A DNA stretch of 64,000 nucleotides, taken from Planococcus citri (Eukaryota; Arthropoda; Insecta; Hemiptera; Pseudococcidae). A program made the translations under genes and the position numbers. Location of the stretch: contig NC_088680.1 in NCBI RefSeq assembly GCF_950023065.1, forward strand, positions 46,612,559 to 46,676,558. Reading direction: 5' to 3'. Below, one piece after another: positions 33,869 to 46,972 of the stretch (its first letter is position 1; every line of letters begins with the position of its first letter). Under the pieces are notes generated by a model that saw nothing but the letters and a program-made list of their open reading frames with translations, did not search any database and was not told the DNA's origin.

Positions 33869-35401
33869 TAAGTATATACTATAGCATATATTCGAGTAAA
33901 TAAAGCACCAATCTCTTCATCTTGATCACAGTGAACCTATTTATGGTAAATATGCTCCACCGGCAACGACTCGAATTAATTTCATTGTGAGTTTTAAAAC
34001 GATGTTGTGTAGACGTACTGCAGACGAAAATGTTATCATAATGACACAAATTAAAAGAAAATTAGGCAGCAGGCGTTTTACCGGCAAGCAGTAAATTATG
34101 GCAATGAAAACGGGTTCTTAAGCCTTTTGTTTGATTTATTTGTGCCGCAGCGGTTGTCTATACAGTCGTAAAATGAAATATAAGGCAAAATTAATTACAT
34201 TTCAAGTAGCGCGACTCCGGCACAGTTCACCAAGATTTTTCCCATCTTGAATGTTCAACGTTCAACGGTTACCGCTTAATTTATTATTAAATTATTTTAA
34301 TCCGTTCTCCGGAAGAGCTCGACTTCGAGGTAGAATACCCAACGACTTCAAAAAAAAAAAAAATGCCTCCCTGATCGAAGATTGATTACGTGTGATTCTT
34401 CATTGCCTTAATTACTATACCTACCCGGCCATATAGTCTCGTATAAAATGGCACCTAAAACGAGGAAACGGAAAAGTTGAACCGCATGAACTTGGTTGCA
34501 CAAAAAAGCTACTCGTATACCTTTGTGTCGCATCAACAAGTGGTTTTTCATTAAAGAATATGTTTGTAAATAAAGTTGCAAAAGGTGTTGACAGATTTGA
34601 CGCTATCTAAAGGCAGGTATACCTTAATCTGTTTTCGTTGGAGCGGTGTGGCGGTCGGATCGCCGCATTATGTGCGCAAAGTTTTTAAGAAAACAGTTTC
34701 AATGGAAAAAGTTATAATTGCCAAACCGCATCGTACGTATACCTACGTACCTTTACAACTGATGGAAAACTTGCAATCGATACGTTACATATACGACTAA
34801 CTTCGTATAGGGTGTTATGATTTTTTTTCGCTTCTTATTTCTCGTACTATGCTCGTAACATATACCTACCTATCGATACACGTACCTATATATGCGAAAA
34901 AATACGTAAATAATTATATTAGATTTTTTCTTCTGCTCGTACAATCGGCCGTAAATCATTTGGAAAAATTTCACCTGCATTTGACGTCGCATCAATGTCG
35001 AAGCCAAGTTCGCATATAATATGAATTCTATGTAAGTGGTAACATTTTAATATCGTTTACACGTGCGAGCTACCTACCTATTTTCTATTAACAACGTTTA
35101 CGCGTATAGGTAATTTAAAAATCGAATTATTTTTCACATACTGGTGGTTTTGGCAAACGATGCATGCCTGTGCCAGAAATTTTCCATCTTTTGAACGTTA
35201 AAAAAATATCTAGCCTGACTTTAAAAGTGAATTTAATCAATCCGGAGGTGTTTAATTAAAAAATGAAATATCAAGTTTACCAACATGGCGTTCAAAGAAT
35301 CGAAAGCCCAATTGAAACTTCTACCGAGTAAAATTAAAATGAAATCGACAAAAATTAAAAAATTAATTCAAGGTGCTGAAATTTTATGGATGTTTCAGAC
35401 A
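33869..35401. other. Intergenic, nothing recognised
   Basis: AT-rich spacer with many TACCTACC-type words. The 74-codon frame at 34576 has no recognisable domain and is not called. Confidence 0.4.
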
Positions 35402-35827
35402 TTTTTTAATTGTTTTCATTTTAAATTCATATCTTTGGTTTTTACAGGCCAATGTTAGAATGAGTTTGTATTTGCAGTGATTAGGTGAATAAAATAAGAG
35501 GATCATGTGAGTACCTATCAGGTGAACAATTATATTATATTATGTATTGTTTAGTTCTTTGTTTTCTCACTAGTTTCATAGATTGGATTTGCAATTCCGT
35601 TTGTATTTTTTATGCAGAATTAAGCTTGAGTATATTATCAATGTGTACATTTTTTCACCTTTTGGTTCTTGTTATCCTTCTATTTTATTTTAATTTTGGT
35701 TTACCATGTTTTTCTGTTTTTATAATGAAGAACCAATAAATAGTGGCACATTAAGACTATATATGTAAAGAGGCTTAATTACTCAGGCCAATAAGCAATT
35801 GCAATTCTAGCACATAGGTGAAGTAAT
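35402..35827. repeat. Direct repeat A, left copy (426 bp)
   Basis: Matches 38151-38577 with only a handful of differences over about 426 bases. The two copies enclose the 8-bp minisatellite. The borders are not TG/CA, so they are not obvious LTRs. An 84-codon frame (35485-35739) is open in both copies but has no recognised domain. Confidence 0.85.
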
Positions 35828-35885
35828 AACTGAGGTCAATAAGTACAGGAAAATTTATTTTAATTCTGCAAGTTTGGTTGTTCCC

Positions 35886-38052
35886 ATACTTACACATTTA
35901 CACATTCACACTTCTGCACATTTGCACAACTGCACATTTGCACGACTGCACATTTGCACGACTGCACGTTTGCATGACTGCACGTTTGCACGACTGCACA
36001 TTTGCACGACTGCACGTTTGCACGACTGCACATTTGCACGACTGCACGTTTGCACGACTGCACGTTTGCACGACTGCACGTTTGCACGACTGCACGTTTG
36101 CACATCTGCATGTCTGCACAACTGAACATCTGCACAACTGAACATCTGCACAACTGCACGTCTGCATGTTTGCACAACTGCACATTTGCACGACTGTACG
36201 TTTGCACGACTGCACGTTTGCACGACTGCACGTTTGCATGACTGCACGACTGCACGTTTGCACGACTGCACATCTGCACGACTGCACATCTGCACGACTG
36301 CACATCTGCACGACTGCACATCTGCACGACTGCACATCTGCACGTTTGCACGTCTGCACGTTTGCACATCTGCACGTCTACACGTCTGTACGACTGAACG
36401 TTTGCACATTTGCATGACTGCACGTCTGCACATCTGCACAACTGCACGTTTGCAGGACTGCACGTCTGCACGTTTGCACATCTGCACGTTTGCACGTCTG
36501 CATGTTTGCACGACTGCCCATTTGCACGACTGCACGTTTGCATGACTGCACGTTTGCACGTCTGCACCAATGTACATTTGCACGTCTGCACCAATGTACG
36601 TTTGCACGTCTGCACATTGGCACGACTGCACATTTGCACATCTGCACGACTTCACAGTTGCACGCCTGCACATCTGTATAACTGAACGTTTGCACAACTG
36701 AACATTTGCACATCTGCATGACTGCACAACTGAATGTTTGCACGTCTGCATGACTGCACGTCTGCACATTTGCACGTTTGCACGACTGCACATCATTTGC
36801 ACGACTGCACATTTGCATGACTGCACGTTTGCACCAATGTACGTTTGCACGTCTGCACCAATGTACGTTTGCACGTCTGCACATTGGCACGACTGCACGT
36901 TTGCACGACTGCATGTTTGCACGACTGCACATTTGCACATCTGCACGACTGCACATTTGCATGCCTGCACATCTGTATAACTGAACGTTTGCACGACTGA
37001 ACGTTTGCACATCTGCATGACTGCACAACTGAACGTTTGCACGACTGCACATTTGCACGACTGCACGTTTGCACGACTGCACGTTTGCACGTTTGCACGA
37101 CTGCACATTTGCACGTTTGCACGACTGCACGTTTGCACGACTGCACGTTTGCACGACTGCACGTTTGCACGACTGCACGTTTGCACGACTGCACGTTTGC
37201 ACATCTGCATGACTGCACGTTTGCACATCTGCACATCTGCACATTTGCACGACTGAACGTTTGCACATCTGCATGACTGCACAACTGAACATTTGCACGT
37301 CTGCATGACTGCACGTCTGCACATTTGCACGACTGCATGTTTGCACGTCTGCACGACTGTACATTTGCGCGTCTGCATGTTTGCACGTCTGCACATTTGC
37401 ACGTCTGCACGTTTGCACGCCTGCATGCCCGCACGACTGCCCATTTGCACGACTGCACGTTTGCATGACTGCACGTTTGCACGCCTGCACATTTGCATGT
37501 CTGCACGACTGAACGTTTGCACGACTGAACATTTGCACATTTGCACATCTGCACAACTGAACGTTTGCATGTCTGCACGACTAAACGTTTGCACGTCTGC
37601 ACATTTGCACGACTGCACATTTGCACATCTGAATGTTTGCACATCTGAACGTTTGCACATCTGAACGTTTGCACATCTGAACGTTTGCACATGTGCACAT
37701 TTGCACGACTGCACATTTGCACATATGCACAACTGAACATTTGCACATCTGAACGTTTACACATCTCCACATTTGCACGACTGCACATTGGCACGACTGC
37801 ACATCTGCACGACTGCACATCTGCACGACTGCATGTTTGCACAACTGCATGTTTGCACGACTGCACGTCTGCACAACTGCACATCTGCACGACTGCACGT
37901 CTGCATGACTGCATGTTTGCACGACTGTATGTTTGCACGACTGCACGTCTGCACAACTGCACATCTGCACGTTTACATGTTTGCATGTCTGCACATTTGC
38001 ACAATTACATAATCTCACATTTACATGTTTACACAATTACAAGATTACACAT
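35886..38052. repeat. Minisatellite of 8-bp TGCACGNN units, about 2.1 kb
   Basis: About 270 tandem copies of an 8-base unit TGCACGAC / TGCACGTT / TGCACATC. Because 8 is not a multiple of 3, each 24 bases gives the same 8-residue word in every frame, and the unit has no stop in most frames. This explains the long open frames on both strands (up to 608 codons on the minus strand), which I do not regard as genes. Variation is concentrated at the CG of each unit, which appears as CG, CA or TG. A higher-order repeat of about 299 bases is visible, for example CATCTGTATAACTGAACG at 36671 and 36970. The array edges (35886-35925, 37990-38052) decay into TTACACATT words. Confidence 0.95.
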
Positions 38053-38150
38053 TTGCAGTTCACTTCAGTTTACTATTTTTTAGAGAAGTAGATTTTGTAA
38101 TTATATAGGTATGAGTGTTTTTTAATAAATATTTATAGTACAATGAGTGC

Positions 38151-38577
38151 ATTTTTAAATTGTTTTCATTTTAAATTCATATCTTTTGTTTTTACAGGCC
38201 AATGTTAGAATGAGTTTGTATTTGCAGTGATTAGGTGAATAAAATAAGAGGATCATGTGAGTACCTATCAGGTGAACAATTATATTATATTATGTATTGT
38301 TTACTTGTTTGTTTTCTCACTAGTTTCATAGATTGGATTTGCAATTCCATTTGTATTTTTTATGCAGAATTAAGCTTGAGTATATTATCAATGTGTACAT
38401 TTTTTCACCTTTTGGTTCTTGTTATCGTTCTATTTTATTTTAATTTTGGTTTACCATGTTTTTCTGTTTTTATAATAAAGAACCAATAAATAGTGGCACA
38501 TTAAGACTATATATGTAAAGAGGCTTAATTACTCTGGCCAATAAGCAATTGCAATTCTAGCACATATGTGAAGCAAT
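38151..38577. repeat. Direct repeat A, right copy
   Basis: Second copy of 35402-35827, at a constant offset of 2750 bases, directly right of the minisatellite. Confidence 0.85.
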
Positions 38578-38689
38578 GATCATGTGTTCCCAAAAATTGC
38601 GTTCCCGTTCAAACCAGTGGAGGATATCTCGAGTGGTTCTCTAGTTAGTACAATCCTTTAAAAATTTAAACCCATTTGAAGTCTATTTG

Positions 38690-39109
38690 TACGTCAATCC
38701 GACCAAGAAGTGGTGGAGGGAGGGGATCGGCGATTTTTTGGAAATTTTTCCTATGGAAAGACCTTCCGAAGAGATGACCAATGGCGCAAATCGCAGCCCT
38801 CTAGCTCTTTTTTAAACGTTGCTATGGGGTGTCAAAGTTTTCAGTGAACTTTGAAATATCATCCATTTCAGCAGTGGAGTACTCGATAATTGCGATATAT
38901 ACCTACCAAAATGAAACTTTTCCCAATAGTTTGGGGTTCTGAAAAGCTTTTTGGTGATATCGTAAAAATCAGTGTTGCCACTTTTTTTGTAAGAAGAATC
39001 AGCTCGAAAAGTTTCAAAACGTAGTTTTCATATCGTTCCGACTCTCAAAAATTCTGAAAAAAATATATTACGGACAATTTTTCATGCCGAACAACACTTG
39101 TATTAATCT
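38690..39109 (+). repeat. Truncated single arm of the palindrome family
   Basis: Collinear with 7325-7730 at roughly 85-90% by eye. It starts at GTCAATCCGACCAAGAAGTGG and stops abruptly at CCGAACAACAC, where LINE sequence begins. The second arm is absent. Confidence 0.8.
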
Positions 39110-40800
39110 CCAATTCGCAGTAAAATTGAGTATGGAAGCCTATGTTTTGCAAATATCTCAAATAAAACTTCTAATATATCCTAAAAACAATTCAAAATTC
39201 AGCCCTAAGGATCTGTTTAGGAGCCCTCTATTCCTCTCCAATAGATAGCCTTTATTGTGAGGCAACAGAATTACCCCCAGATTTTAGAAGAACTCTCATA
39301 ACAAACAAATTCATCTCAAATGCATCCACCAACCCTTCCCATCCACTCCAAAATTCAATTAACCCACCTAGCCCCCAACATTTTGATCATATAGAAGGAC
39401 CCACTTTTAATTTCATCACAATGTTGAATGATCTTCAAATCAATCCTAAATGGCTCCTCAGGCCTCCTCAAGTCAATACACAACTTATTAACTACCCAAA
39501 AAATAGCCACTCTCCACTAGTAATAAAACAAAACTATCTTGAACTCTTATCAGAATACAAAAAATTCAATCTCTGCTTTACAGATGGATAAAAAATACCA
39601 ACATTTCATAGGGTTAAAAAGTACTTTTTTTTTCTTGGCTATATGGTCTAAAATGGTAACACTATTTTCTAAACAGGACTTTCTTATCACGAAAAATTCG
39701 ATGCTATATTTCCACTAATTTCACATTAAATAGAACTAAATTTACGTGAAGTGAGTTGTTTTGCATTCTTGCTATCATGTAAATGTTGTGGCGAATCAAA
39801 ATAACTCTTTTACACAACTTTAAATTCATTTAATCGTGCAATTTCGTGACTGATAAGAAATAAGTCCTGTTTAGAAAATAGTGTTACCACTTTTGGGATG
39901 TAGTGTTACCATTTTAGACCATATAGCCAAGAAAAAAAAAGTACTTTTTAACCCTATTCAGGGTATGCCTACTCTATTAATGATAAAATTTCAAATTTTA
40001 AAATCCATAACTGCCCTTCAATCTACACTGCCGAACTCGCAGCTATTTTCCACTGCCTCTGTGATATATTCACTTATGAATCAGAAAATAAGTCTTTCTT
40101 AATTCAGAGTGATTCCCTCAGCTCACTAATTGCTATCCAAAGTCTATTTTCTGACCACCCCCCCCCAATTCAAAATATCCATAAAACTCTATTTGATTTA
40201 CAAAATTCAAACTTCTCCATCCAGTTTATGTATGTACCCAGCCATGTTGGAATCACAGGAAATGAAATTGTTGATAAAAATGAAAAATCCGCCACTACTC
40301 TTTCTCCTCTCACATTTATCACAGCTGACGACCTTAAATCTATCTTCAACCAAAACACACTCAAGAAATGGCAAAACTCTTGGTCCTTCCAAACATCAAA
40401 CGAACTCTTTCACCACAAAAAAACTACTCAGCCTTGAAAAAACCTATCTCAACTAAATAGACTTGAAGAAATCATTATAACTACATAGATTGAGAATTGG
40501 CCACACAAAACTCACCCACAATCACCTCTATGAAAAGGCCCCAAAACTCACATGCCAGTTCTGCACGTCAGAACTTATATCTGTCCAACACTTACTATTT
40601 CGCTGTCTCTCCTTACATCAGCACAGACTATCCCTACAAATAGATGAAAGATCCCTATTCATAACAGACGACCCTTCCGAAATTAAAAAATTCTTAGACC
40701 TAATTAAAAAACTTGACCTTTACCACTCGATTTAAATCTCACACGACGGGTGTAATAATCAAGTATAATTACAAACACCCAAAAAAAAAAAAAAAAAAAA
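39110..40800 (+). pseudogene. 5'-truncated LINE (RNase H-bearing, I/R1/Jockey-like) ORF2 end
   Basis: Only the C-terminal part of a non-LTR ORF2 remains, with frameshifts and stops. In order, LGALYSSPIDSLYCEA is the conserved segment after the reverse transcriptase. RNase H pieces follow: FTDG near 39580 (next codon is a stop), YTAELAAIF near 40030, IQSDSLSSL near 40105 and YVPSHVGITGNE near 40230. The terminal zinc-finger-like segment RIGHTKLTHNHL with CQFCTSELISVQHLLFRC is at 40490-40615. A poly(A) run at about 40782-40800 marks the 3' end. A MITE sits at 39611-39954. No target duplication was found. It is dead. Confidence 0.88.
39611..39954. mobile_element. 344-bp MITE inside the LINE, TA target
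   Basis: The inverted ends GGGTTAAAAAGTAC and complement continue inward through CTTGGCTATATGGTCTAAAA and ATGGTAACACTA. TA flanks at 39609-39610 and 39955-39956. It splits the LINE RNase H region. No coding capacity. Confidence 0.85.
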
Positions 40801-42839
40801 TGGCAAAATTGTCATTTTATCTTAAAAACTCTTCATTTTATTTGGAAAAATTGATATTTTGTTCTCATACCAGTTGGCAAATTTTAAGTCATCTTCAATT
40901 TTTTTCATGTCAAGTTAAATTATTTTCGCAAAATTGAATTTAAAAAAAATCGAAAAATCAATTGTACAAAATCGCATTCAAGTACGTATATGAACCTAAA
41001 AAAAAAACAGGAAAAGAAAGATTCTGGGGAGGGAGGGGGTAAAATTTTGAGGGCTTCATTCGGTGCATCCGCAAGGGGGCCCCAACGTACCCATGTATGA
41101 ATTTTATTTTTGTCAAACCCACAACTGTTCGAGTAAGGGCAAAAATATTCGATAAAAAACATTTACAAGTGCCTAAAAATGAAGTACCTAAGTAGGTATT
41201 CTTCCTGTAACAATTTTCCAACCATCGATTTCGTAAAATTCACAAAATTTCAACAATTCAATGTAGTAATTGTATACCCATTCTTCTCGATCTCGGACAA
41301 CTAATTCTGTCCTGACCAACACGTACCTACATTGAATAAACGTGTCCCTTTCATCGGCACCTATACTTGCACGAATTGTCCAAAAGCTCTTCATTTTGCA
41401 CCGAAATTTCTTAATATCTTGTTCAATAGAAGTTTCTTGGCCTTGGAAAAGTATTAGCGAATAAAGAAAAGCGAAACTATAAACTATAAATCGATGGCAA
41501 CTTGAACGTAAAGAAAACGGTCAAAATTCGCCCTTGAAAATTTAACGGTAACGTACTAGAACCTCTTATTGAAATTTCAAATTGAAAATTTCCAATTCGT
41601 TGGTTCCACTATGGTTCATACGTGATGAGAAAATCTCTTGAAAATTGAATTAATTTTTTTCACTCTCGATCGTTTTCTATAAGCAACCACACAACCCACA
41701 CAGTTGTTTATACTTAATACCCTACCTAAGTTGAATTGTGGTAGAGATAAATTCTCTTTGAACAAATTATGAACTTTGCTGGAAGGCGTAAATTAGAAAT
41801 TTTTTTAAAGTGGAAATATCTCAAAAAAAAAAAAAAATTATAAGCTTGTGGAAAATATTACGAGTACATCGTGAAAGGTTTTTCGTAAGTTCAACTTCGC
41901 AGACGCTGGAAGTTTATAAAACGATTTGGCCGAAGTTGAAAATTAGATTTGTTGGATAATACGACTAGGTATACGGATCATCCTTGGATCGAGTTTTTGG
42001 CCACTTCAAAGTTTATAGTAAAAAATTGTTGGTTATTAGGACGAACAAGAATATTTTGGCTATACCTATTTTGAAGGTATAGATGTTTTATCGATATAAG
42101 TACTCCGCTCTGTGGTACACCCATTCAATTTCATTGTGCGAGGTATTTCTATATACGTATACGAGTATAGGTAGGTACCTACGTACGTACAATCTGTTCC
42201 CAGCTTGATCGTTTACCGTCCAGCCAAATGTTCAATTTTCAATTTACTATAAAAATTTTACACATGCGAGGGAATTCGGTAGAGATTTTTACCGGGGATA
42301 ATTTTACATTTCGTTTAATATTAAAGGGGAAAAAAGTAGCTATAACGCGACCGACCAAACGAAAACACGAACCTTTGTATTCTCCAGAGACAATCTAACT
42401 AAATGGTTTTTTATCGACGAAGAGTTGTTTAATAGTATATACCTCAATGCATTTGAATTTATTTTACCCGGATGATTTCACTTCCGCGTATAATAACATC
42501 GGTGAATTTTAATTACTATTCAAAAAAACTTTTAATCCGTTCAATCTTATGGTTTTGGTTTGCAATCATACATACCAAATTAGAAATTTCTACCCTAGAG
42601 TTAGTGCGGTATTTTCCGATAATTTACATTGTACATTTGAAAGGGTATTTAAAGAATGATATGAACATTTTAAATGCAGTAGAAATTTGTAGAAATTTCC
42701 ATGTTTTATTCCAGAGTTAAACTTCAAGTTGACTTTGAACAATTTTTTAAGGATTGAATTTAACAATGGAACAACTCCAGCGGTCTGACATCAATTTGAA
42801 GGAGACCACGATTTTTGGAAATAGCATGCTCTGAAACCC
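40801..42839. other. Intergenic, nothing firm
   Basis: AT-rich spacer. A G-rich stretch near 41028-41085 (GGGGAGGGAGGGGG) belongs to some dispersed repeat. No gene supported. Confidence 0.4.
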
Positions 42840-44260
42840 CCATGATCAAATTTACAGCTATGCAAATTTATTTTTTGCGAATTTTTGATAATACAGCATC
42901 GACCCTTTTTGATGATTTATACCTACTTTAAAAAAAAAATATCTATAATATAGGTACGAGTATTTATTCAGTAAAAACGATAAACGTAAAACGTTGGTTC
43001 TGAAACCGATATCAACTCTCGAACTTTTTCTTATTTCGAACTATTCTGGACCCTCCATCGTAGTGTATGATTTTTCCAGAAGCCGCAGAAATTAATTTTG
43101 ATGCTCTTATTCGAATTTTATCCTTTTGGGCCATTATGGAGCCTATAGTGCAATTTCTGTTCTCTCCAGAAGGCTCAGAAATTCATTCGGGGAGCAAAAA
43201 ATTTTACTCGCGACTTGTTTAGTGAGTTTATTCACATTCAGGCGGACTTTATCTGTTGGTAAATTTTTGAAAACTGCACGAATTTTTGATTGGACCCATC
43301 CACGGCCCCCAGCACCTCCCCAAGGGGGGGTAACCTAAAAAAAAATTGTTACATTCGTGTGACACATGAAATAGTATGTTTTCGGTATCGCTGAACATGA
43401 ATATAGTCATAGTTTTTCAAATCGACCTCACCCATGGCCCCCAGAACCTCCCCCAATAAGTAAAAGTCCAAAAAAATTGTTGGGGGCCTTGGATGGGGTC
43501 CAATCAAAAATCTGACGTCATATTCGTGTTCAGCGTCACCAAAAACATACTACAATATGTGTCGCACGAAAAAACCCCTATTTTGAACTTTTACCCCAAT
43601 TGGGGAGGTGCTGGGGGCCATGGATAGGGTCCAATCAAAAATCTTACGTCATATTCGTGTTTAGCGTTACCAAAAACGTACAATTCGATACATCACATGG
43701 CCCAAGATTTTTTTTCGAAAGTTTTGCCCCAAATTGTGGGTAGGTGGTTCTCCCCTTCCATTAAGAGATCCCATTTCAAAACTTGAATATTTCGAAAAGG
43801 CAGCAAAAGGTACATCTATGGAAATTTTTTTCAGAATTTTAAATGGTAGCTCCCACTTACAGCGCCATTTTGAAATTTGAACATACATTTTGAGAGTTCA
43901 ACTTTCAAATTTTGAAAATTTCAAAATGCTTAAAAAGTTCAAAATTCAATACCCTTTCGAACTGTGAAATCAGTTTTGATCAAAATATCGTAGTTTTGGA
44001 GGAATGCAATTGCTGAAGTTGAATACCTCGAGACAATTTGAAAATAATGGAAGTCCCCCCACCCGCCCACTGAGGGGGCTGGGACCAAACTGATTGCGGG
44101 TTTCTTACTTACTGGGTGGGTAGATATTGTAAAAAAAATTGAGCGAAATCGAAAGACATGACTCAAAAAGTAGGTCGAATTGACATGGAATGACCCCCAA
44201 GCGAAGTGAAGGTAAACGTTTTGGAAATGTTCTAATCTAAGAGTTGAAATAAACATTAAG
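42840..44260. repeat. Complex repeat region with inverted GGCCCCCAGCACCTCCCC units
   Basis: An inverted pair of about 42 bases lies at 43281-43322 and 43600-43642, with related direct copies near 43430 and 43480. Each is followed by a CGTCATATTCGTGTT / CGTGTGACACATG segment. The right edge (44170-44190) reads AATTGACATGGAATGACCCC, close to the end motif of the palindrome family at 7306-8712, suggesting a related foldback element. No gene seen. Confidence 0.6.
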
Positions 44261-46830
44261 TTAGGTATTCTTGATCCGTGAAATTCATGTTTCAGGATTC
44301 AATACTCTTCAGATTTGCTTAAAAACTTTTCGCTAAAGGAAAGCAAAATGCCTGAACCAAGCATGGGCAAAAATTTTGGTGGTTAAAAAAGATAACATTT
44401 TTGATGAATGAAATTGATTTTTCTGGATTTAATCCTTTATGGATTTGAATAAAAACTTTTCAGAAGTTTCAATTATTTAGAAGGGCAGAAAATTTATTTC
44501 AGTGAAACGAGGCCAAAAGCTTCTGAAAATTCATAATTCAAAGGAATAAACAACGTCATTTTTGGATTTTTTTTTTGTTTAAAAATGAATTTTTTCCCCA
44601 TTGCAATCTACGAGTACTTACCTATTGACCAAGATTTGTTTTTTACACGTTTTCATTTCGAACTGGGTATCAATTAAATGTTATCAAGATTAGTATTAAG
44701 TATTTTATTGCAAGAAAAATGTTCTATAAATCCAAACAATTTTTCACCACCCTGCAAAACTGGCCACGAATTGCATGGCATTCAAGTTCCATGTTTGATC
44801 AAAAAGTTTACTCAATGATAACTTTGATTGAAGGAATAATTCTACTGTCTTCAAGTGGGTAATTGCATTTGCAGCTGATGACGTTTGTAAAATCACATCA
44901 ACGTTAAATGATGATCTTCAAATTTGAATTGCTCAAGAGGCAAGCTTATAATGTAAGCACATAAACTAGACAGTTTTGAAATCCTTCTTATTTTAGGCTA
45001 AATTTCGTTAAAATATTCGCATTCCTTCGTATCTAACGTAGCACTTATTCGTCCCAGTTTGTAAACACGTTGATGGCTTTTAATTCAAGGACAGGCTTTT
45101 ATATGTCAAGAACCTAATACAGTATATCTAAACAATGGCACTTTTTACACCATCTGAAATTTCTAAACAGCAGTATTTACACGTAGGTAGTTTACCGCAA
45201 CTCGAAAAATATACGCGTACTACCTGCTCTTTGCCAAGTTGAGAAGGGAACGAATTTGATTTAAATTTCGATCCTTCACCTTCGTAAATAAGTGTACCTA
45301 CATCTTCACATTGAATTACGCGTATATTACGAATATAGCGTTTAAAGGCAAAACAACAGAGGCAGTTTTCAAGTTGTTGAGGCAGGAAAGTGCGTAGTTA
45401 AATTCATTTGGGAAATTTGAATCAAATAAAACCACATATTTCACATCAATCCACTACTACTTTGTTTATTGCTTGAGAAATTTTTTCGACCGGAGAGGAA
45501 TGCTATCAATTATTGCAAACTTTGTGTAGGTTTGTGCAAAAGCCGCTTTTAAATTTTATAAATTTTTTATAAACCTACTTCAGAAAGCTTTATAAATTTA
45601 CGACGTTTCGAATTAATGCTGCAAACGTCGAACAGATTCTTTGTTTTTTGAAAGTTGTTCGAATAAACTTGCGAGTAAAATATTACAAAAATAACGCCAC
45701 GGCTACCTGTGTCCGATAAGGTAAAATTTCACGCATTTCCTTTGGCATTTCGTATATGTTTGGACAAGTAATATTTTATACGTGCCATATTACCGAACAA
45801 GCCTACCTACAAAATATTTGCCCACTTTTCGCCTACCATACCCCTACATGTACCATAAGTATAGGTACACGTATCGTATATAAGCCGAATATATCCTTGG
45901 TAAACGAACAAGCCTTTCTGAAAGAGGAAAAAACCTACCTACAAACCTACAAAACACATTACGTACCTACTTCAGCAGCTAATTCAAATATTTATACATC
46001 CTTTTAACTGGTATTATCAACCGGGTGCAAATTCTAAGATAAAAAAAATACATAATTAAAAATACATACGCAGTCCTACTACCTACCTACCTACATTTCG
46101 TTTCATAAATAAAAATACTAGGTATGTACAAGCGACCACGAATAAGGCAAAAAACATGAAAGAAAAATATCCGGCGAAGTAGAAAAATAAAACTCCTAAC
46201 CGACGTATTAGTCATAATTAAGTTGCTGCAGGTAATATTAACTTTAATGCTACAGAAAATCTTAATAAAAGAGAATTATTTATTTTGAAAAAAAAAAAAA
46301 AAGAATAAGCGAACGTTTCGCGCACATTTCAACATAGATTAGCTCAAAACTTTACGAAAGATTTGACGAAAGCTGCGGATAAAATGAAGAGTTCGCGAGG
46401 GTTCCCCGTTCAACTTTTTTATTTCAACGGACACAGCGAATTCCAAAAATGTCAAAATTTAATTAAACGAGAAGATAAGTCAACTTTTATCCTCGCACAC
46501 AGTAATTACACTTAGGAGTACACGTGTATAGCTAGATGAATAAGGTACGGTACGTCATTTGTCATATAGGTACGAGTATAGTTGTTCAAAAATATGTAAC
46601 TAGTAACAATCCTTTCTTCACCTCCCAATGCCTTTGTATATCACAACAGGTAGTGAAGCTTGAACGTTCTATATGCCAAGTTTATTTCAAAACGTCTCGT
46701 ATATTCATATTGCAACTATTTTAAACATTTCTCCATTTTCTCAAAAGGAATTTCTGCACGTATATCGAGAAGCAGCTAGCTTGAGATAGGTATACGTCTA
46801 CATGTACTCGTACAGTCGTCAGTAGGGTAA
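44261..46830. other. Intergenic, AT-rich; nothing recognised
   Basis: The left part has degenerate sequence similar to the 49400-50100 repeats (CAAAAGCTT words near 44515). The rest is AT-rich with TACCTACCTAC runs and no supported gene. Confidence 0.35.
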
Positions 46831-46835
46831 TAGTA

Positions 46836-46972
46836 TATTACTTAACTGTTCGGTAAAGTGCGTGAATACCAACGAGTGTGATTTTTGCAGCGCGAGCCGA
46901 AGGCGAGCGTTGCAAAGCACACGAGTTGGTGTTCACGTACATTTGCCAAATCGTTGAGTAATATGTTTTACT
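46836..46972. repeat. Imperfect inverted repeat with CG-rich tip
   Basis: 46836-46885 and 46925-46972 are inverted relatives at about three quarters identity, beginning ATATTACT and complement. The centre is GCGAGCCGAAGGCGAGCG at 46892-46909, itself a small palindrome. It looks like a short MITE or foldback unit. Confidence 0.6.

Noticed and set aside
35485..35739. 84-codon frame, also open at 38235-38489
   Set aside because: Open in both copies of the duplicated 426-bp repeat, but the copies are too alike for this to show selection, and no domain or signal peptide is recognised.
35886..38052. CRISPR-like array
   Set aside because: The unit is 8 bases without unique spacers, and the context is eukaryotic.
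35878..38083. Many long overlapping frames on both strands, up to 608 codons
   Set aside because: They all arise from the stop-free 8-bp TGCACGNN repeat; the reading is the same in every frame and there is no non-repeat coding part.
35402..38577. LTR retrotransposon formed by the two 426-bp repeats
   Set aside because: No TG/CA ends, no primer-binding site, no polypurine tract and no retroelement gene between them.
45756..46007. 83-codon frame
   Set aside because: Composition reflects TACCTAC-rich sequence; no supporting feature.
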